DNA of 64,000 nt from Treponema_C sp050937815. GTDB taxonomy: Bacteria; Spirochaetota; Spirochaetia; Treponematales; Treponemataceae. The notes beneath the pieces were generated by a model. It was not told the origin of the DNA. It did not search any database and saw only the letters and a list, made by a program, of their open reading frames with translations. The translations under genes and the position numbers were made by a program. The DNA is taken from NCBI RefSeq assembly GCF_050937815.1, contig NZ_JACDIJ010000004.1:1-64000 (forward strand), read 5' to 3'. Shown here piece by piece: positions 33,411 to 42,397 of this stretch (positions are counted from its first letter, which is position 1; each line of letters starts with the position of its first letter).

Positions 33411-34124
33411 ATGAAAATCAAACGTTTTTTTATGCTTTTCGCCTCGTTATCGCTTTGTGTTTGTATGCTCAATGCGGAACAACCCGCCGAACAAAACCAA
33501 GCGCCCGCAGATGAAAAAAATATCCTTTTTGCGGAGGAAGTGTACGGCACCTTTTTAATGCATTACTTTGAAACAAAGGATTCAAGAATCACAGACATAA
33601 CGGTTGCCTATTTTAACACACAAAATGAAATAAAAGAGAGTATGCATACACTGCTTATCGGTTTTTACTGCGAACTATTTAAAGACAGCATTTTAAAAGA
33701 GGCAATTTTGGAGGGCATCGCTTCTTTGGAAAAAGACAGCATTACCGATTTTTTTTACCGCATTGCCGCCCTCGATTACGAACAAGTATGCAATCAGGCC
33801 CCCGTCCTGCCGGATACAAACGATATGTATTGGGCTTCCTACTTTGCAAGCGGCGACGAAAAGTATTTGGACTATATATTCCAAGCCGCACTCCGCTTCC
33901 AAGACGACTTGAGTACTCCCGAACTTTTTTTGACCGGCCAAACGGCACTGTGGTCGCTTGCTTCAAATGCACGCCAATTCGATTCGGTGCGCACGTATAT
34001 CGATTCAAAACGTTCCGTTCATAAAAAAACGGCCGACTATATATTATATACCGACCCGGAAGATATAAAAACGGCTATAATACGCATCATTGCATCACAA
34101 CGGGAAAAGGGACTGTGGCCGTAA
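33411..34124 (+). CDS. Exported protein of unknown function
   Basis: A 237-residue protein with a signal peptide (MKIKRFFMLFASLSLCVCML, cleavage near LNAEQ), then a mostly helical body. Regularly spaced helices (LKEAILEGIASLEK, YLDYIFQAALRFQDD, LTGQTALWSLASNARQFD) suggest a TPR- or HEAT-like scaffold without strict consensus. It starts within the T-run region after the aldolase terminator, so it likely relies on read-through or its own promoter. I do not recognise the family. Confidence 0.72.
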   Translation: MKIKRFFMLFASLSLCVCMLNAEQPAEQNQAPADEKNILFAEEVYGTFLMHYFETKDSRITDITVAYFNTQNEIKESMHTLLIGFYCELFKDSILKEAILEGIASLEKDSITDFFYRIAALDYEQVCNQAPVLPDTNDMYWASYFASGDEKYLDYIFQAALRFQDDLSTPELFLTGQTALWSLASNARQFDSVRTYIDSKRSVHKKTADYILYTDPEDIKTAIIRIIASQREKGLWP

Positions 34125-34183
34125 AAGCCGTATGTTTTTGCGTTTTGCGAAAAGCGCTTACTTTTGAGGCCGCCTTTTTTATT

Positions 34184-34933
34184 TTAAAAAAGAGAAAGTG
34201 CCCACTGTGAAACGGTCTTTTTGCGCTCGGCAAAAGAAAGTTCGCCCTCGAGCTTTAACATACCCGTAAGGCTTCCGTCCGCCAAACACACAACCTTATC
34301 CGCATAAGCGGCGATTCCCGCGTCGTGGGTAACAAGTAAAATGCCGGTTCCGCTTTTATGAACGGCTGTGATTATTTCCATAACTTTTTCCGCCGCGCGG
34401 GAATTGAGGGCTCCGGTCGGTTCGTCGACAAATAAAACGGACGGATTATTTATCAACGAGCGGCATATACATCCGCGCTGCAATTCCCCGCCGGAAAGAC
34501 AATCGACCGGCTTTAAAGCAAGATGATGTATCCCCGTTTTTTCCATAAGCATTTTTGCACGCTTGTTTATTGCGCCGCGTGTTTCTTTTTTTAAAATAGA
34601 GGCGGGTAAAACTATATTGTCGAATAAACACAGGCTGTCCAGCAGGGCCGTTTTTTGAAACACAAAACCTGTTTTTTCCAAACGCATTGCCGACAGCTGT
34701 TTGTCGGTTAATCCGGCAATGTTTTTTCCGTCAATATATACATCTCCGCAAGACGGTTTATCCATACCGCTTATTATGTGTAAAAATGTCGATTTTCCGG
34801 CCCCCGAAGGTCCCATTACGGCAACAAATTCCCCTCGTTGTAATTCAAAATCAATACCGTTTAATACGGTACTTTTTACTGCGGAATTGTTAAACTCTTT
34901 ATATAGGTTTCGAGCTTTTAATACGGTATTCAT
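34184..34933 (-). CDS. ABC exporter ATPase, MacB/LolD type
   Basis: A 249-residue ATPase. Walker A GPSGAGKST (about 42-50), Q-loop FVFQKTALLD, signature LSGGELQRG, Walker B VLFVDEPTGAL and H-loop VTHDAG. This is the MacB/SalX subclass that pairs with FtsX-fold permeases to expel peptides, lipids or antibiotics. One base is shared with the end of the permease fragment upstream, with GGGGGAGG as ribosome site. The signature keeps Arg-Gly where most members have Arg-Val/Ala. Confidence 0.92.
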   Translation of the reverse strand: MNTVLKARNLYKEFNNSAVKSTVLNGIDFELQRGEFVAVMGPSGAGKSTFLHIISGMDKPSCGDVYIDGKNIAGLTDKQLSAMRLEKTGFVFQKTALLDSLCLFDNIVLPASILKKETRGAINKRAKMLMEKTGIHHLALKPVDCLSGGELQRGCICRSLINNPSVLFVDEPTGALNSRAAEKVMEIITAVHKSGTGILLVTHDAGIAAYADKVVCLADGSLTGMLKLEGELSFAERKKTVSQWALSLF

Positions 34934-35538
34934 TACAGCCTCCCCCGTGCTTTTAAATTAATTTTATTGTGCAGGCCGTATACTGCACCCGATACGGCAA
35001 AGACCGTCAAAGTAAACAAAAACGGAAAATACATAAACGTATGCAGGCCGCTTACAATAAGTTCAAAGCGGGCCAAGCCGGTAAACGTGAAAAGCGATGC
35101 CGTTAAAGCGCTTCCCGTTCCCGCACATATACAAGAGGCGGCCGCCGCTGCAGGCAGTATAATCAAAGCCGTGCATACGCTTTGATAAGCAAAAAGCCTT
35201 TTACAATCAAAGCCGATTATCCGCAATAAGGCAAACGAAGAGCCTTCGCCGATACATATCAGTTCGGTGAATAAAATCGTCAATACGCACACAAGTACGA
35301 ACATTGTGATAATCAGCACATCAAGGGCAGCGGCTATTTGAGCGGTCATTCCTCCGGTCATGCGGTGTATCCGTTCTTGTGCCGTTAAACCGCTTAAAAA
35401 GGGGTAACGGTTTTGCAAAAAAGCAATGTATGAAGTTTTATCGAGGTTTTTGTCCGATACAAAGGCAATCACCTCATAGCTCACCCTTTTATCCTTTACT
35501 TCAAAATTGTCGGGCAATAATATAAGTTCTCCCTGCAT
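34933..35538 (-). CDS. FtsX-like ABC permease, C-terminal part (frameshifted from the next gene)
   Basis: A 201-residue frame containing the last extracytoplasmic stretch (KRVSYEVIAFVSDKNLDKTS) and the three final membrane segments of an FtsX domain (IITMFVLVCVLTILFTELI; SVCTALIILPAAAAASCICA; FMYFPFLFTLTVFAVSGAVY). It overlaps the N-terminal part by 38 nt in the +1 frame, and its first ATG has no ribosome site. Joined at the TTTTGA run (about 35501-35504), the product would read ARQFEVKDKRVSYEV and have about 780 residues, the usual size. It is probably not an independent gene. Confidence 0.75.
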   Translation of the reverse strand: MQGELILLPDNFEVKDKRVSYEVIAFVSDKNLDKTSYIAFLQNRYPFLSGLTAQERIHRMTGGMTAQIAAALDVLIITMFVLVCVLTILFTELICIGEGSSFALLRIIGFDCKRLFAYQSVCTALIILPAAAAASCICAGTGSALTASLFTFTGLARFELIVSGLHTFMYFPFLFTLTVFAVSGAVYGLHNKINLKARGRL

Positions 35539-37279
35539 ATGCTTGATTGACTGCGGTAATAAGATATTTTTCCGATATGCCGTCTATTTCGAGCAGTACG
35601 GTATCGCCGATTTTTTTATTGTAGCGCTGTAAAAGAACGGATGTTAAAGCAATTTCATTAGGCTTTGACGGAGGTTGTCCGTTTATAAATCGAAAGGTGC
35701 TTGTAGAAGCGGCTGATTTAAGAGCGGTAATTCCCGCAGAGCGTCCTGCCGCATCCGTTATGTTTACTTCCTTATAAAAATCGATACCGAGTACAACCCT
35801 CTCTTTATTTTCTGCCAGAATTTCGTTATAGGAGTTCACTTTTTTTATAAGATTATCCCTTATATGATCCTGTACGGAAATATCCGTATAAATATCCGCA
35901 ACGGTTAAGCCCGAATAAGATATAAATCCGTCGCTTATAAGCGTATTTTTTAAATTGACGGCAATTAACATAAATGAAAATACCAGCGTAAGTGCCATTA
36001 TATATTTTCCCCGGCTTTTCATCTTGGCAATAAACGTATTCAGGGCAAGAACGACACAGGGATGTATATTCTGCGTATGCAGCCTTACGCAAACAAAAGC
36101 CCCTGTCTTTTTACCCTTATTCGGCTGCTTCATTTCAATCGGCGTCATATGCTTGATTTTATTCATTTGCATATAGGTAAAACACATAAACACAAGCCAT
36201 ATACTCGCAGACAATATAAAAGAAAGCATAAGGATGTTTAAAAAATTGTATATAACAATATTTTTGCCGAGATACCTCAGCGCAAGGGCGGCTAATAACC
36301 GGTTTCCGGCATATCCGAACAGGCAGCCCATAAAGCCGATAAACGCATATTTTACCGCATACAGTTTTTTTACGGCATAAGCGCTAAATCCTGTTGCTCT
36401 CATTAAAGCGATTTGCTCGTATTCGTCATGCAGGGTCGTTATAACCGAATATTTTTGTATAAAAAAGCACATTAATCCGACAAAAAGAGAGGCACATAAA
36501 AATACTACGGCAATAATTCCGTTTGACGAGCGATAAATTTGATAAAGCAAAATTTTGTCGATATAAAACAACTGGGAAAAACCGGCGGCCGAGTAATCGG
36601 ATAAGAGGTTGGTAAGATAATTGTCGTTTTCCAAAAAGAAATTAACAATGGTATTATGCTTTGCACGGGGATTTTTAAGTAAAACATCGAGATCGGCTGT
36701 ATGTACCAAAATTCTTTTTGTGGAAATATATTCGCTTCCGAATAAGGCATCTTTAAATACATACTGAATAAAAAAACGGTGTTCCGCTCCGCCTGCGCTT
36801 ATCGTAACAAAATCTCCCTCCTTTGTACCGGTTAATTCCGCTATGTACAAAGGAATTGCGATTTTTCCCCGTTCCGGTTCCGCAGCGGGATTGCCGGCAA
36901 TCGGACAAACAAGATTATAGGATGCATTGTATTCGGTAAAAAAAACGGACACCGATTCGCTCAATTTTTTCCCCTGTGCGCCGAAACGAATCGATTGAGG
37001 TTCTAAAGAACAGGCATTTTGAACGGTTACGCTTTTTATATAATCGTACTTTGCACCTAAGCGCCTCAATTTTACAGTGTCGTCCGTTTTATGGGTTTTC
37101 CACATAACAACCGAAGCGATATTGCTTTTTTCGACAAAGCGCTTTACGCAAACCGTCGATATATAATATATTTCGATACTCGTTAAAAATAAAACCGACG
37201 ATATACACAGCAAAATGATAAGTATAAGGCTTTGAGCTTTTTTCTTTTTTAAAGTTCCTTTTAATAATCGTAGATACAT
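35501..37279 (-). CDS. FtsX-like ABC permease, N-terminal part (frameshifted)
   Basis: A 592-residue frame: membrane segment 1 (about 17-37), extracytoplasmic domain, three segments of the first FtsX domain (about 255-385), a fifth segment (about 428-446, YIMALTLVFSFMLIAVNL), then most of the second extracytoplasmic domain, ending abruptly at TGA after TYIIARQF. The missing second FtsX domain is encoded in the next frame. Partner of the ATPase at 34184-34933. Either a decayed gene, a +1 recoding event, or a sequencing error at a T4 run. Confidence 0.8.
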   Translation of the reverse strand: MYLRLLKGTLKKKKAQSLILIILLCISSVLFLTSIEIYYISTVCVKRFVEKSNIASVVMWKTHKTDDTVKLRRLGAKYDYIKSVTVQNACSLEPQSIRFGAQGKKLSESVSVFFTEYNASYNLVCPIAGNPAAEPERGKIAIPLYIAELTGTKEGDFVTISAGGAEHRFFIQYVFKDALFGSEYISTKRILVHTADLDVLLKNPRAKHNTIVNFFLENDNYLTNLLSDYSAAGFSQLFYIDKILLYQIYRSSNGIIAVVFLCASLFVGLMCFFIQKYSVITTLHDEYEQIALMRATGFSAYAVKKLYAVKYAFIGFMGCLFGYAGNRLLAALALRYLGKNIVIYNFLNILMLSFILSASIWLVFMCFTYMQMNKIKHMTPIEMKQPNKGKKTGAFVCVRLHTQNIHPCVVLALNTFIAKMKSRGKYIMALTLVFSFMLIAVNLKNTLISDGFISYSGLTVADIYTDISVQDHIRDNLIKKVNSYNEILAENKERVVLGIDFYKEVNITDAAGRSAGITALKSAASTSTFRFINGQPPSKPNEIALTSVLLQRYNKKIGDTVLLEIDGISEKYLITAVNQAYAGRTYIIARQF

Positions 37280-37293
37280 CTATATAGGCCTGT

Positions 37294-37779
37294 TTACTTT
37301 TTATGCTTATGTAAAGCAATAACAACAATAATCGAAACGGCGGTTGCAATCATTGCAAAAAACGGCAGCATATGCATTTTTCGAACAATGACGGCAAAGG
37401 CGAATACGGCCATATAAATTGCAGCTGTAACAAAAAAATACAAAAGAAATGATACAAATCCGCTTTTTTTTACCGGCGGCACAAAGCCGGATTTGCAGTC
37501 AGCGGCGGCAGCCGTTTTTTTATTATCCGATATGTGCAAAACGTTTTGATTTTGTGCGGTTTTGTTTTCAGAGTCCCCGTTTTCCGTATCCTCTACAAGA
37601 TAATCGATACTTACTTTAAAGGTTTTACTCAATTCGATTAAGCGTTCAAGTTCCGGCAGCGATTCACCCGATTCCCACTTGGACACCGACTGCCGGGAAA
37701 CTCCGATTGTATCGGCCAATTGTTCTTGAGATAAGCCCGTTTTTTTTCGTAAATCGAATATTTTTTGTGCCAAATTCAT
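37294..37779 (-). CDS. XRE-family regulator with C-terminal membrane anchor
   Basis: A 161-residue protein. Helix-turn-helix domain at 1-65 (KKTGLSQEQLADTIGVSRQS, KWESGESLPELERLIEL) joined to two membrane segments (about 109-129 and 136-154). This layout is common next to bacteriocin- or antibiotic-responsive ABC exporters, and the gene begins the operon with the permease and ATPase, so it probably controls them in response to an envelope signal. GGAGGG ribosome site. Confidence 0.88.
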   Translation of the reverse strand: MNLAQKIFDLRKKTGLSQEQLADTIGVSRQSVSKWESGESLPELERLIELSKTFKVSIDYLVEDTENGDSENKTAQNQNVLHISDNKKTAAAADCKSGFVPPVKKSGFVSFLLYFFVTAAIYMAVFAFAVIVRKMHMLPFFAMIATAVSIIVVIALHKHKK

Positions 37780-37892
37780 CTATATGCACCCTCCATATAT
37801 AAAAATTATACACGGTATAAAAGATGCGGACAAGCAAGCCGGCTTTTCATTTTGTCAACCGGCGGTTGCATTATGATGAATTCGAAGCTTTT

Positions 37893-38552
37893 TCAGCTGC
37901 GCCTTAAAATCTTTTTTGCGAATACCGCAAAGGTGCAGTATACAAGGGCGGCAGGCAATATCGTCCAAATCGGAAGATTTAAAAGGTGCATAACATCTAC
38001 GGCGGGCGGAATAATAAGAACACAGAGGGTAACGGATACGGGAAAAATAAAGGGCTTTACCCTATCCTTTGCGGAAATGGCGGACGGAGTGCAAAAAGCA
38101 AAGTCTTCGGCAGTCTTGTGTAAAAGGAGGGCGGTATTTTTAATACCTATAACCATAGCGGTATATATGAGGGGTTTTACAAACAATAGATACCAGTCGA
38201 ACACCTCGTTACGGTGAATAACACGCGCAGGCATATACACCGCATAAAAGCCGGCGAACACAAAATAAAGGGAAAGCAAAATTTTGTCATGCTTTTTAGT
38301 AAAAATCAGATAAAAAGCGGTACAAAACAAACAAGGCAGCACAACTTCAAAAAAAAGATAAAATGCGTAATTCGGGAAAAATGCATAACGTATAAGGTAA
38401 TAGGAAGAAGTAAACATACATTCGACAAATGAGTAAAGAGCACCCAGTACCAAACCCGTTAAAACCGATGCATAGGGAGCGGCAGCCTCGTCGCTTTTTG
38501 TCAGGGTATATACCAAGCTTAAGGGGAGCGCTAAAATCATAAACAATTTCAT
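37893..38552 (-). CDS. Integral membrane protein of unknown function
   Basis: A 219-residue hydrophobic protein with about six membrane segments (first MILALPLSLVYTL, last LPIWTILPAALVYCTFAVFA) and few charged residues except a basic tail (KKILRRS). No motif I recognise. It lies upstream of the XRE-exporter operon in the same direction with a gap of 113 nt, so a link is possible but not shown. The start could be 38552 or the second Met at 38540; neither has a good ribosome site. Confidence 0.7.
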   Translation of the reverse strand: MKLFMILALPLSLVYTLTKSDEAAAPYASVLTGLVLGALYSFVECMFTSSYYLIRYAFFPNYAFYLFFEVVLPCLFCTAFYLIFTKKHDKILLSLYFVFAGFYAVYMPARVIHRNEVFDWYLLFVKPLIYTAMVIGIKNTALLLHKTAEDFAFCTPSAISAKDRVKPFIFPVSVTLCVLIIPPAVDVMHLLNLPIWTILPAALVYCTFAVFAKKILRRS

Positions 38553-38651
38553 AAGAACAGATTATACCCGAAAAAAAGGAAAATGCAAGGGCGTGAATAC
38601 CGGCACCGCAGCCGAAAAAACTGCGGTACTGTAATATATATCCTTAACCGG

Positions 38652-39923
38652 TTATTCACCCAATATGAGATTCGGCAGCCATGTAATCAAGGGCTCACAA
38701 TAAATACAAAGAAAAAGGACAAAAACAAGCGGAATAAGAAAGGGAACAATCGCTTTATACAATCTTTCCAACCGTATTTTTGCAATATCGCTTGTTATAA
38801 ACAAGCATACGCCGAACGGAGGCGTTACCTGCCCTATCATTAAATTAAGAACAACGATGACGCCGAAATATACCAAATCGAATTGCAGCCTTTGAGCAAT
38901 CGGCAAAAGTACGGGAAGCATAAGTGTAAGAATTGCACCCGGTTCCATAAACATTCCCAATATCAGTAAAACAATATTTATCGTAAAAACGACAATGCGG
39001 GGATTCGAATTGATGCCGAGAATAAAATCGGCAAGTTGTCCGGAAATACCCTCTTTTACCATAACATAGGTAAACAAAGTTGATGTTCCTATTATAAGCA
39101 ACGTGTTTGCAGAAGTTATTGCACTGTCCAAAACGCATTTAATAAATGCTTTAAAATCGAGCGTGCGATATACAAGGCCGGCTATTACCAATGCGTATAT
39201 AACGGCGACACAGGAAGCTTCCGTGGGAGTAAACCAGCCTGCCGCAAAACCGCTTAAAATAATCAAAGGTGTTACAATAGACAATACGGAATTTAAAAAC
39301 TCAATGCCGAGTTTCTTTAAGTTGAAGCGTTCTCTCGGATATCCTTTTTTCAATGCTATTATAAAGGTTAACAGCATCATCGATACAACCATCAAAAGAG
39401 CCGGAACGACACCGCCGACAAAAAGTTTTGAAACACTGACACTTGCTATGGAGCCGTAAATTATCAGCGGTATGGACGGCGGGAAAATAGGTCCTACTAC
39501 CGAGGAAGCGGAAGTTACAGCTGCCGAAAAATCCTTGTCATAGCCCTTCGATGTCATTGCTTCCATTTCGATGGTACCTAAACCGCCCGCATCGGCGGCG
39601 GCACTGCCCGACATACCGGCAAAAATCAAGCTTGCTACGATATTGGCGTGAGCCAATCCGCCCGGAATCCATCCTACAAGAGCATTTGCAAAATTAAAAA
39701 TCCGTTCGGTAAGCTTTCCCGCATTCATTAAATTCCCCGCCAATATAAACAAGGGTATGGCGATAAGCAAAAAGGAATCTATACCGAATACCATTTTTTG
39801 CCCTATAACCAATAAGGGGTATCCGAGCCATAAACAACCGATAACGGCACTGGCACCAATGGAAATACTTATAGGAATACCGATTAATAAAAAAAGTACA
39901 AATACTATAAAAAAGATTATCAT
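38652..39923 (-). CDS. TRAP transporter large membrane subunit (DctM type)
   Basis: A 423-residue protein with about twelve membrane segments. Family motifs: GIPISISIGASAVIG, FILAGNLMNAGKLTERIFNF, NIVASLIFAGMSGSAAADAGGLG, PIFPPSIPLIIYG and QVTPPFGVCLFITS near the end. It carries sodium-coupled uptake of an organic acid delivered by the binding protein at 40492-41493. ATG overlaps the dctQ stop (ATGA). A 7-bp hairpin (38605-38627) follows the stop but lacks a T-run. Confidence 0.94.
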   Translation of the reverse strand: MIIFFIVFVLFLLIGIPISISIGASAVIGCLWLGYPLLVIGQKMVFGIDSFLLIAIPLFILAGNLMNAGKLTERIFNFANALVGWIPGGLAHANIVASLIFAGMSGSAAADAGGLGTIEMEAMTSKGYDKDFSAAVTSASSVVGPIFPPSIPLIIYGSIASVSVSKLFVGGVVPALLMVVSMMLLTFIIALKKGYPRERFNLKKLGIEFLNSVLSIVTPLIILSGFAAGWFTPTEASCVAVIYALVIAGLVYRTLDFKAFIKCVLDSAITSANTLLIIGTSTLFTYVMVKEGISGQLADFILGINSNPRIVVFTINIVLLILGMFMEPGAILTLMLPVLLPIAQRLQFDLVYFGVIVVLNLMIGQVTPPFGVCLFITSDIAKIRLERLYKAIVPFLIPLVFVLFLCIYCEPLITWLPNLILGE

Positions 39924-40411
39924 TTTGCCGCCGCCTTTGCCTTACATTGTCTTTCGAGTATATTATATAGAGCTTTTAATACAAAAAACGCTCCGCTTAC
40001 CGCAAGCGGTAAAAATTGCCACATTTTGGAAAAACCGGGCATAGAAGAATAAAATTCGGTTATAACAAAAGGATACAATCCGCAAAAAGCGATAATCATA
40101 ACAAAACCCAAGGCCAAAACAACAATGTGCCGTATATACCAAAAGAGATTTTGTAAAAAGCCTGTCGTGCGGCTGTAAACTATATCCAAAGATATAAGCG
40201 CGTCTTTATCATATAAAACCGTAATTCCCAAAAATGCCATCCACAAAAACAAAAGACCGGCCAATTCCGTCATACCGCGAAAAGACTTATTAAAAACATT
40301 TCTGATTATAAGCTCATTGAGCATAATCATAACAATACCGCAAACCGTTAAAACCAGCAAAACGGATGCACATTTCACAAATGCATCTAAAATTTTTTTA
40401 TATATTTTCAT
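39920..40411 (-). CDS. TRAP transporter small membrane subunit (DctQ type)
   Basis: A 163-residue protein with four membrane segments and the DctQ motif NVFNKSFRGMTELAGLLFLWMAF (about 36-58, here split for brevity). It pairs with the large subunit; the two reading frames overlap by four bases. A terminator-like hairpin separates it from the binding-protein gene. Confidence 0.9.
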   Translation of the reverse strand: MKIYKKILDAFVKCASVLLVLTVCGIVMIMLNELIIRNVFNKSFRGMTELAGLLFLWMAFLGITVLYDKDALISLDIVYSRTTGFLQNLFWYIRHIVVLALGFVMIIAFCGLYPFVITEFYSSMPGFSKMWQFLPLAVSGAFFVLKALYNILERQCKAKAAAK

Positions 40412-40442
40412 GTATACCGTACCGAATCGTAAATAAAAAATA

Positions 40443-40480
40443 GGGTGCTGTCTAAAAAACCGACTTTTTAGACAACACCC
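40443..40480 (-). terminator. Terminator-like hairpin between the TRAP binding protein and membrane genes
   Basis: Stem GGGTG/CACCC plus TGTCTAAAAA/TTTTTAGACA with one internal mismatch and a 6-nt loop, followed on the minus strand by TATTTTTTATTT. It would allow partial read-through so that the periplasmic protein is made in excess. Inner arms match the terminator at 33345-33390. Confidence 0.75.
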
Positions 40481-40491
40481 TCGTTACACAA

Positions 40492-41493
40492 TTACTTTAC
40501 CAACTGGTCGATAATCGATTGATTATACCAGCTTTCATTAGCATACCGTTTATAATAATCTTTACCGCCCAATTTATTCTTAAAGCTTTGAATATCGGGA
40601 TTCGTATTAAAAACAACGCCGGCTTTTTTCAGCGTTTCCGTTGCAGTAACATTATCCTCGGCAATAGTATCAAACGAATATTTTGCCGCAATCACCGCTT
40701 GTTCTTTTAATATTTTTTGCTGGTCCGCAGTTAAAGATTTCCATTTTTTTTGATTGACTGCCATAGTACAGCCCATCCACATATAGTTGATAAAGCTGTA
40801 GTGTTTAATATCGTCATATGTGGCATTGGCGACAAGGTGATATGTTGCGTTATCTTGTGCTTCGGCAGTACCGTTTGAAAGCGCTATGGCCAATTCATTT
40901 AAAGCAAGTGCAACAGGAGTGGAACCGAGTGCCGACCATACGTCAAGATACATTTTGCTTGTGGGAACGCGAATTTTCAAACCTTTAACGTCTTCAACCG
41001 TGTGCACAGGTTTTTTTGTCGTCGCTATGTGACGCATACCGTTATCGCCTTCGGCAAGATATACCAAACCTACGGAAGGAAGATCGGCAAAGATTTGTTC
41101 GCCGATTTTTCCGTTAACTTTTTTATATGCATCTTCGGCACCGGTAAACAAAAACGGAAGATCCAAAATTTTTGCTTTATCGTAAAAGCTGGTAAAACCC
41201 GACGTACCGGCAAAAATAATATCGATTGTTCCCAAACGAGTCGATTGTAAAGCTTCCGCGTCGTTTCCCAACTCGCCGCTGGAATGGACTTCCAAAACAA
41301 TGCTGCCGTCCGACGCTTTGTTCACCAATTCCGCATATTTTACAATTGTTTTTGTCGGTACCGATGTAGCATTTCCCGGAGAATACACAACTAGCTTAAC
41401 CTTTTTTTCGCCCGTAGACTCTTTTGCTCCGTTTGCAAACAGTACAACCCCGATACTTACAGCAGCTAAAAGCGCTATAACCGTTTTTTTCAT
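40492..41493 (-). CDS. TRAP transporter solute-binding protein (DctP type)
   Basis: A 333-residue periplasmic protein. Signal region MKKTVIALLAAVSIGVVLFA; DctP motifs LEVHSSGELGNDAEALQSTR, FLFTGAEDAYKKVNG, VKGLKIRVPTSKMYLDVWSA (Arg of KIRVP normally pairs with the ligand carboxylate) and ELAIALSNGTAEAQDN. It captures an organic acid for the adjacent DctQM. With the NanA-like and SDR genes, a sialic-acid or related keto-sugar acid is a reasonable ligand guess. GGAGG ribosome site. Confidence 0.93.
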   Translation of the reverse strand: MKKTVIALLAAVSIGVVLFANGAKESTGEKKVKLVVYSPGNATSVPTKTIVKYAELVNKASDGSIVLEVHSSGELGNDAEALQSTRLGTIDIIFAGTSGFTSFYDKAKILDLPFLFTGAEDAYKKVNGKIGEQIFADLPSVGLVYLAEGDNGMRHIATTKKPVHTVEDVKGLKIRVPTSKMYLDVWSALGSTPVALALNELAIALSNGTAEAQDNATYHLVANATYDDIKHYSFINYMWMGCTMAVNQKKWKSLTADQQKILKEQAVIAAKYSFDTIAEDNVTATETLKKAGVVFNTNPDIQSFKNKLGGKDYYKRYANESWYNQSIIDQLVK

Positions 41494-41509
41494 ATATTAC
41501 CTCCATAAA

Positions 41510-42397
41510 TTATAATATATCCGCAATAGCATCCATTGCCGAACTTATATGTTGCTTTTGTTTTACAGTCAGCGCGGCAAAGGGTTTACGGCATTGTCCT
41601 ACATCGAATCCCTGCAAAAAAAGCGCGTATTTTGTTGCGGGAAACACGGAAGCATTTACAAAAACCTGTATTACATCGTTCAGTCTGCGCTGTAGAGCAT
41701 ATGCTTCTTCGTTTTTACCCGCTAAAAATGCCCGGCGAATCTTTAAATGCAGTTTCGGACATACATTCGCCATCGTTCCTATTGTCGCCGTTGCTCCGGC
41801 GGCAAGTGCGCTTACATAGATTTCATCAAATCCGTTTATCAGCGTTTTTTCCGGATAGGCTTTACCTATGCGCTCCAAATCATAGAGATTCATTGAGGTA
41901 TGCTTTATACCCGAAATTCGTCCGTTTTTAAGCAAAGGATTTTCCGCAGTAAACGAAATACCGGTAAACTGCGGAATGTTATAGACAATAAGATCAATAC
42001 CGATTGCTTTAAGAATATCGATATAATACCGATTGATTTCATCCTGTGAATAATGATAGTAAATGGGCGGAATGGCGGATACCGCACATACGCCCGCTTT
42101 TTCCGCATGCTGTGCCAAATCTACCGCGTTTCGGGTACTCAAAGCCCCTATATGAGCGACAACGGGAACTTGACCGCTTACCTCCGATAACACAATTTCC
42201 GCAATTTTTTTACGCTCATCATTTGAAAGCAAAAGCCCTTCTCCGGAAGAACCGCAGCAATAAAAGCCTTCCACCCCCTTATCGAGCTGATGTTTTATTA
42301 TTTTACAAAGCATAGCGGTATCGAGTTCACCGCTTTTATCGTAAGGTGTGATAAGAGCGGAATATAAGCCTGAGCGAAGGAATTCCGTTTTTACCAT
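41510..42397 (-). CDS. DapA-superfamily aldolase, N-acetylneuraminate lyase-like
   Basis: A 295-residue TIM-barrel Schiff-base enzyme. GSSGEGLLLSNDERKKIAEI (about 47-66), VAHIGALSTRNAVDLAQHAE, AIPPIYYHYSQDEINRYY, LIVYNIPQFTG with Tyr of the relay, Lys in ISGIKHTSMNLYDLERI as the probable Schiff-base lysine, and NGFDEIYVSALAAGATATIG. The GFDE segment and IxYNIPxxTG resemble NanA more than DapA. It overlaps the SDR gene by 7 nt. The exact substrate (sialic acid, other 2-keto-3-deoxy acids) is inferred from context only. Confidence 0.82.
   Translation of the reverse strand: MVKTEFLRSGLYSALITPYDKSGELDTAMLCKIIKHQLDKGVEGFYCCGSSGEGLLLSNDERKKIAEIVLSEVSGQVPVVAHIGALSTRNAVDLAQHAEKAGVCAVSAIPPIYYHYSQDEINRYYIDILKAIGIDLIVYNIPQFTGISFTAENPLLKNGRISGIKHTSMNLYDLERIGKAYPEKTLINGFDEIYVSALAAGATATIGTMANVCPKLHLKIRRAFLAGKNEEAYALQRRLNDVIQVFVNASVFPATKYALFLQGFDVGQCRKPFAALTVKQKQHISSAMDAIADIL

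Noticed and set aside
34140..34175. Terminator between the convergent genes at 34124 and 34184
   Set aside because: GCGTTTT-gcg-AAAAGCGC has a bulge and no adjacent T-run on the needed side, so I do not list it.
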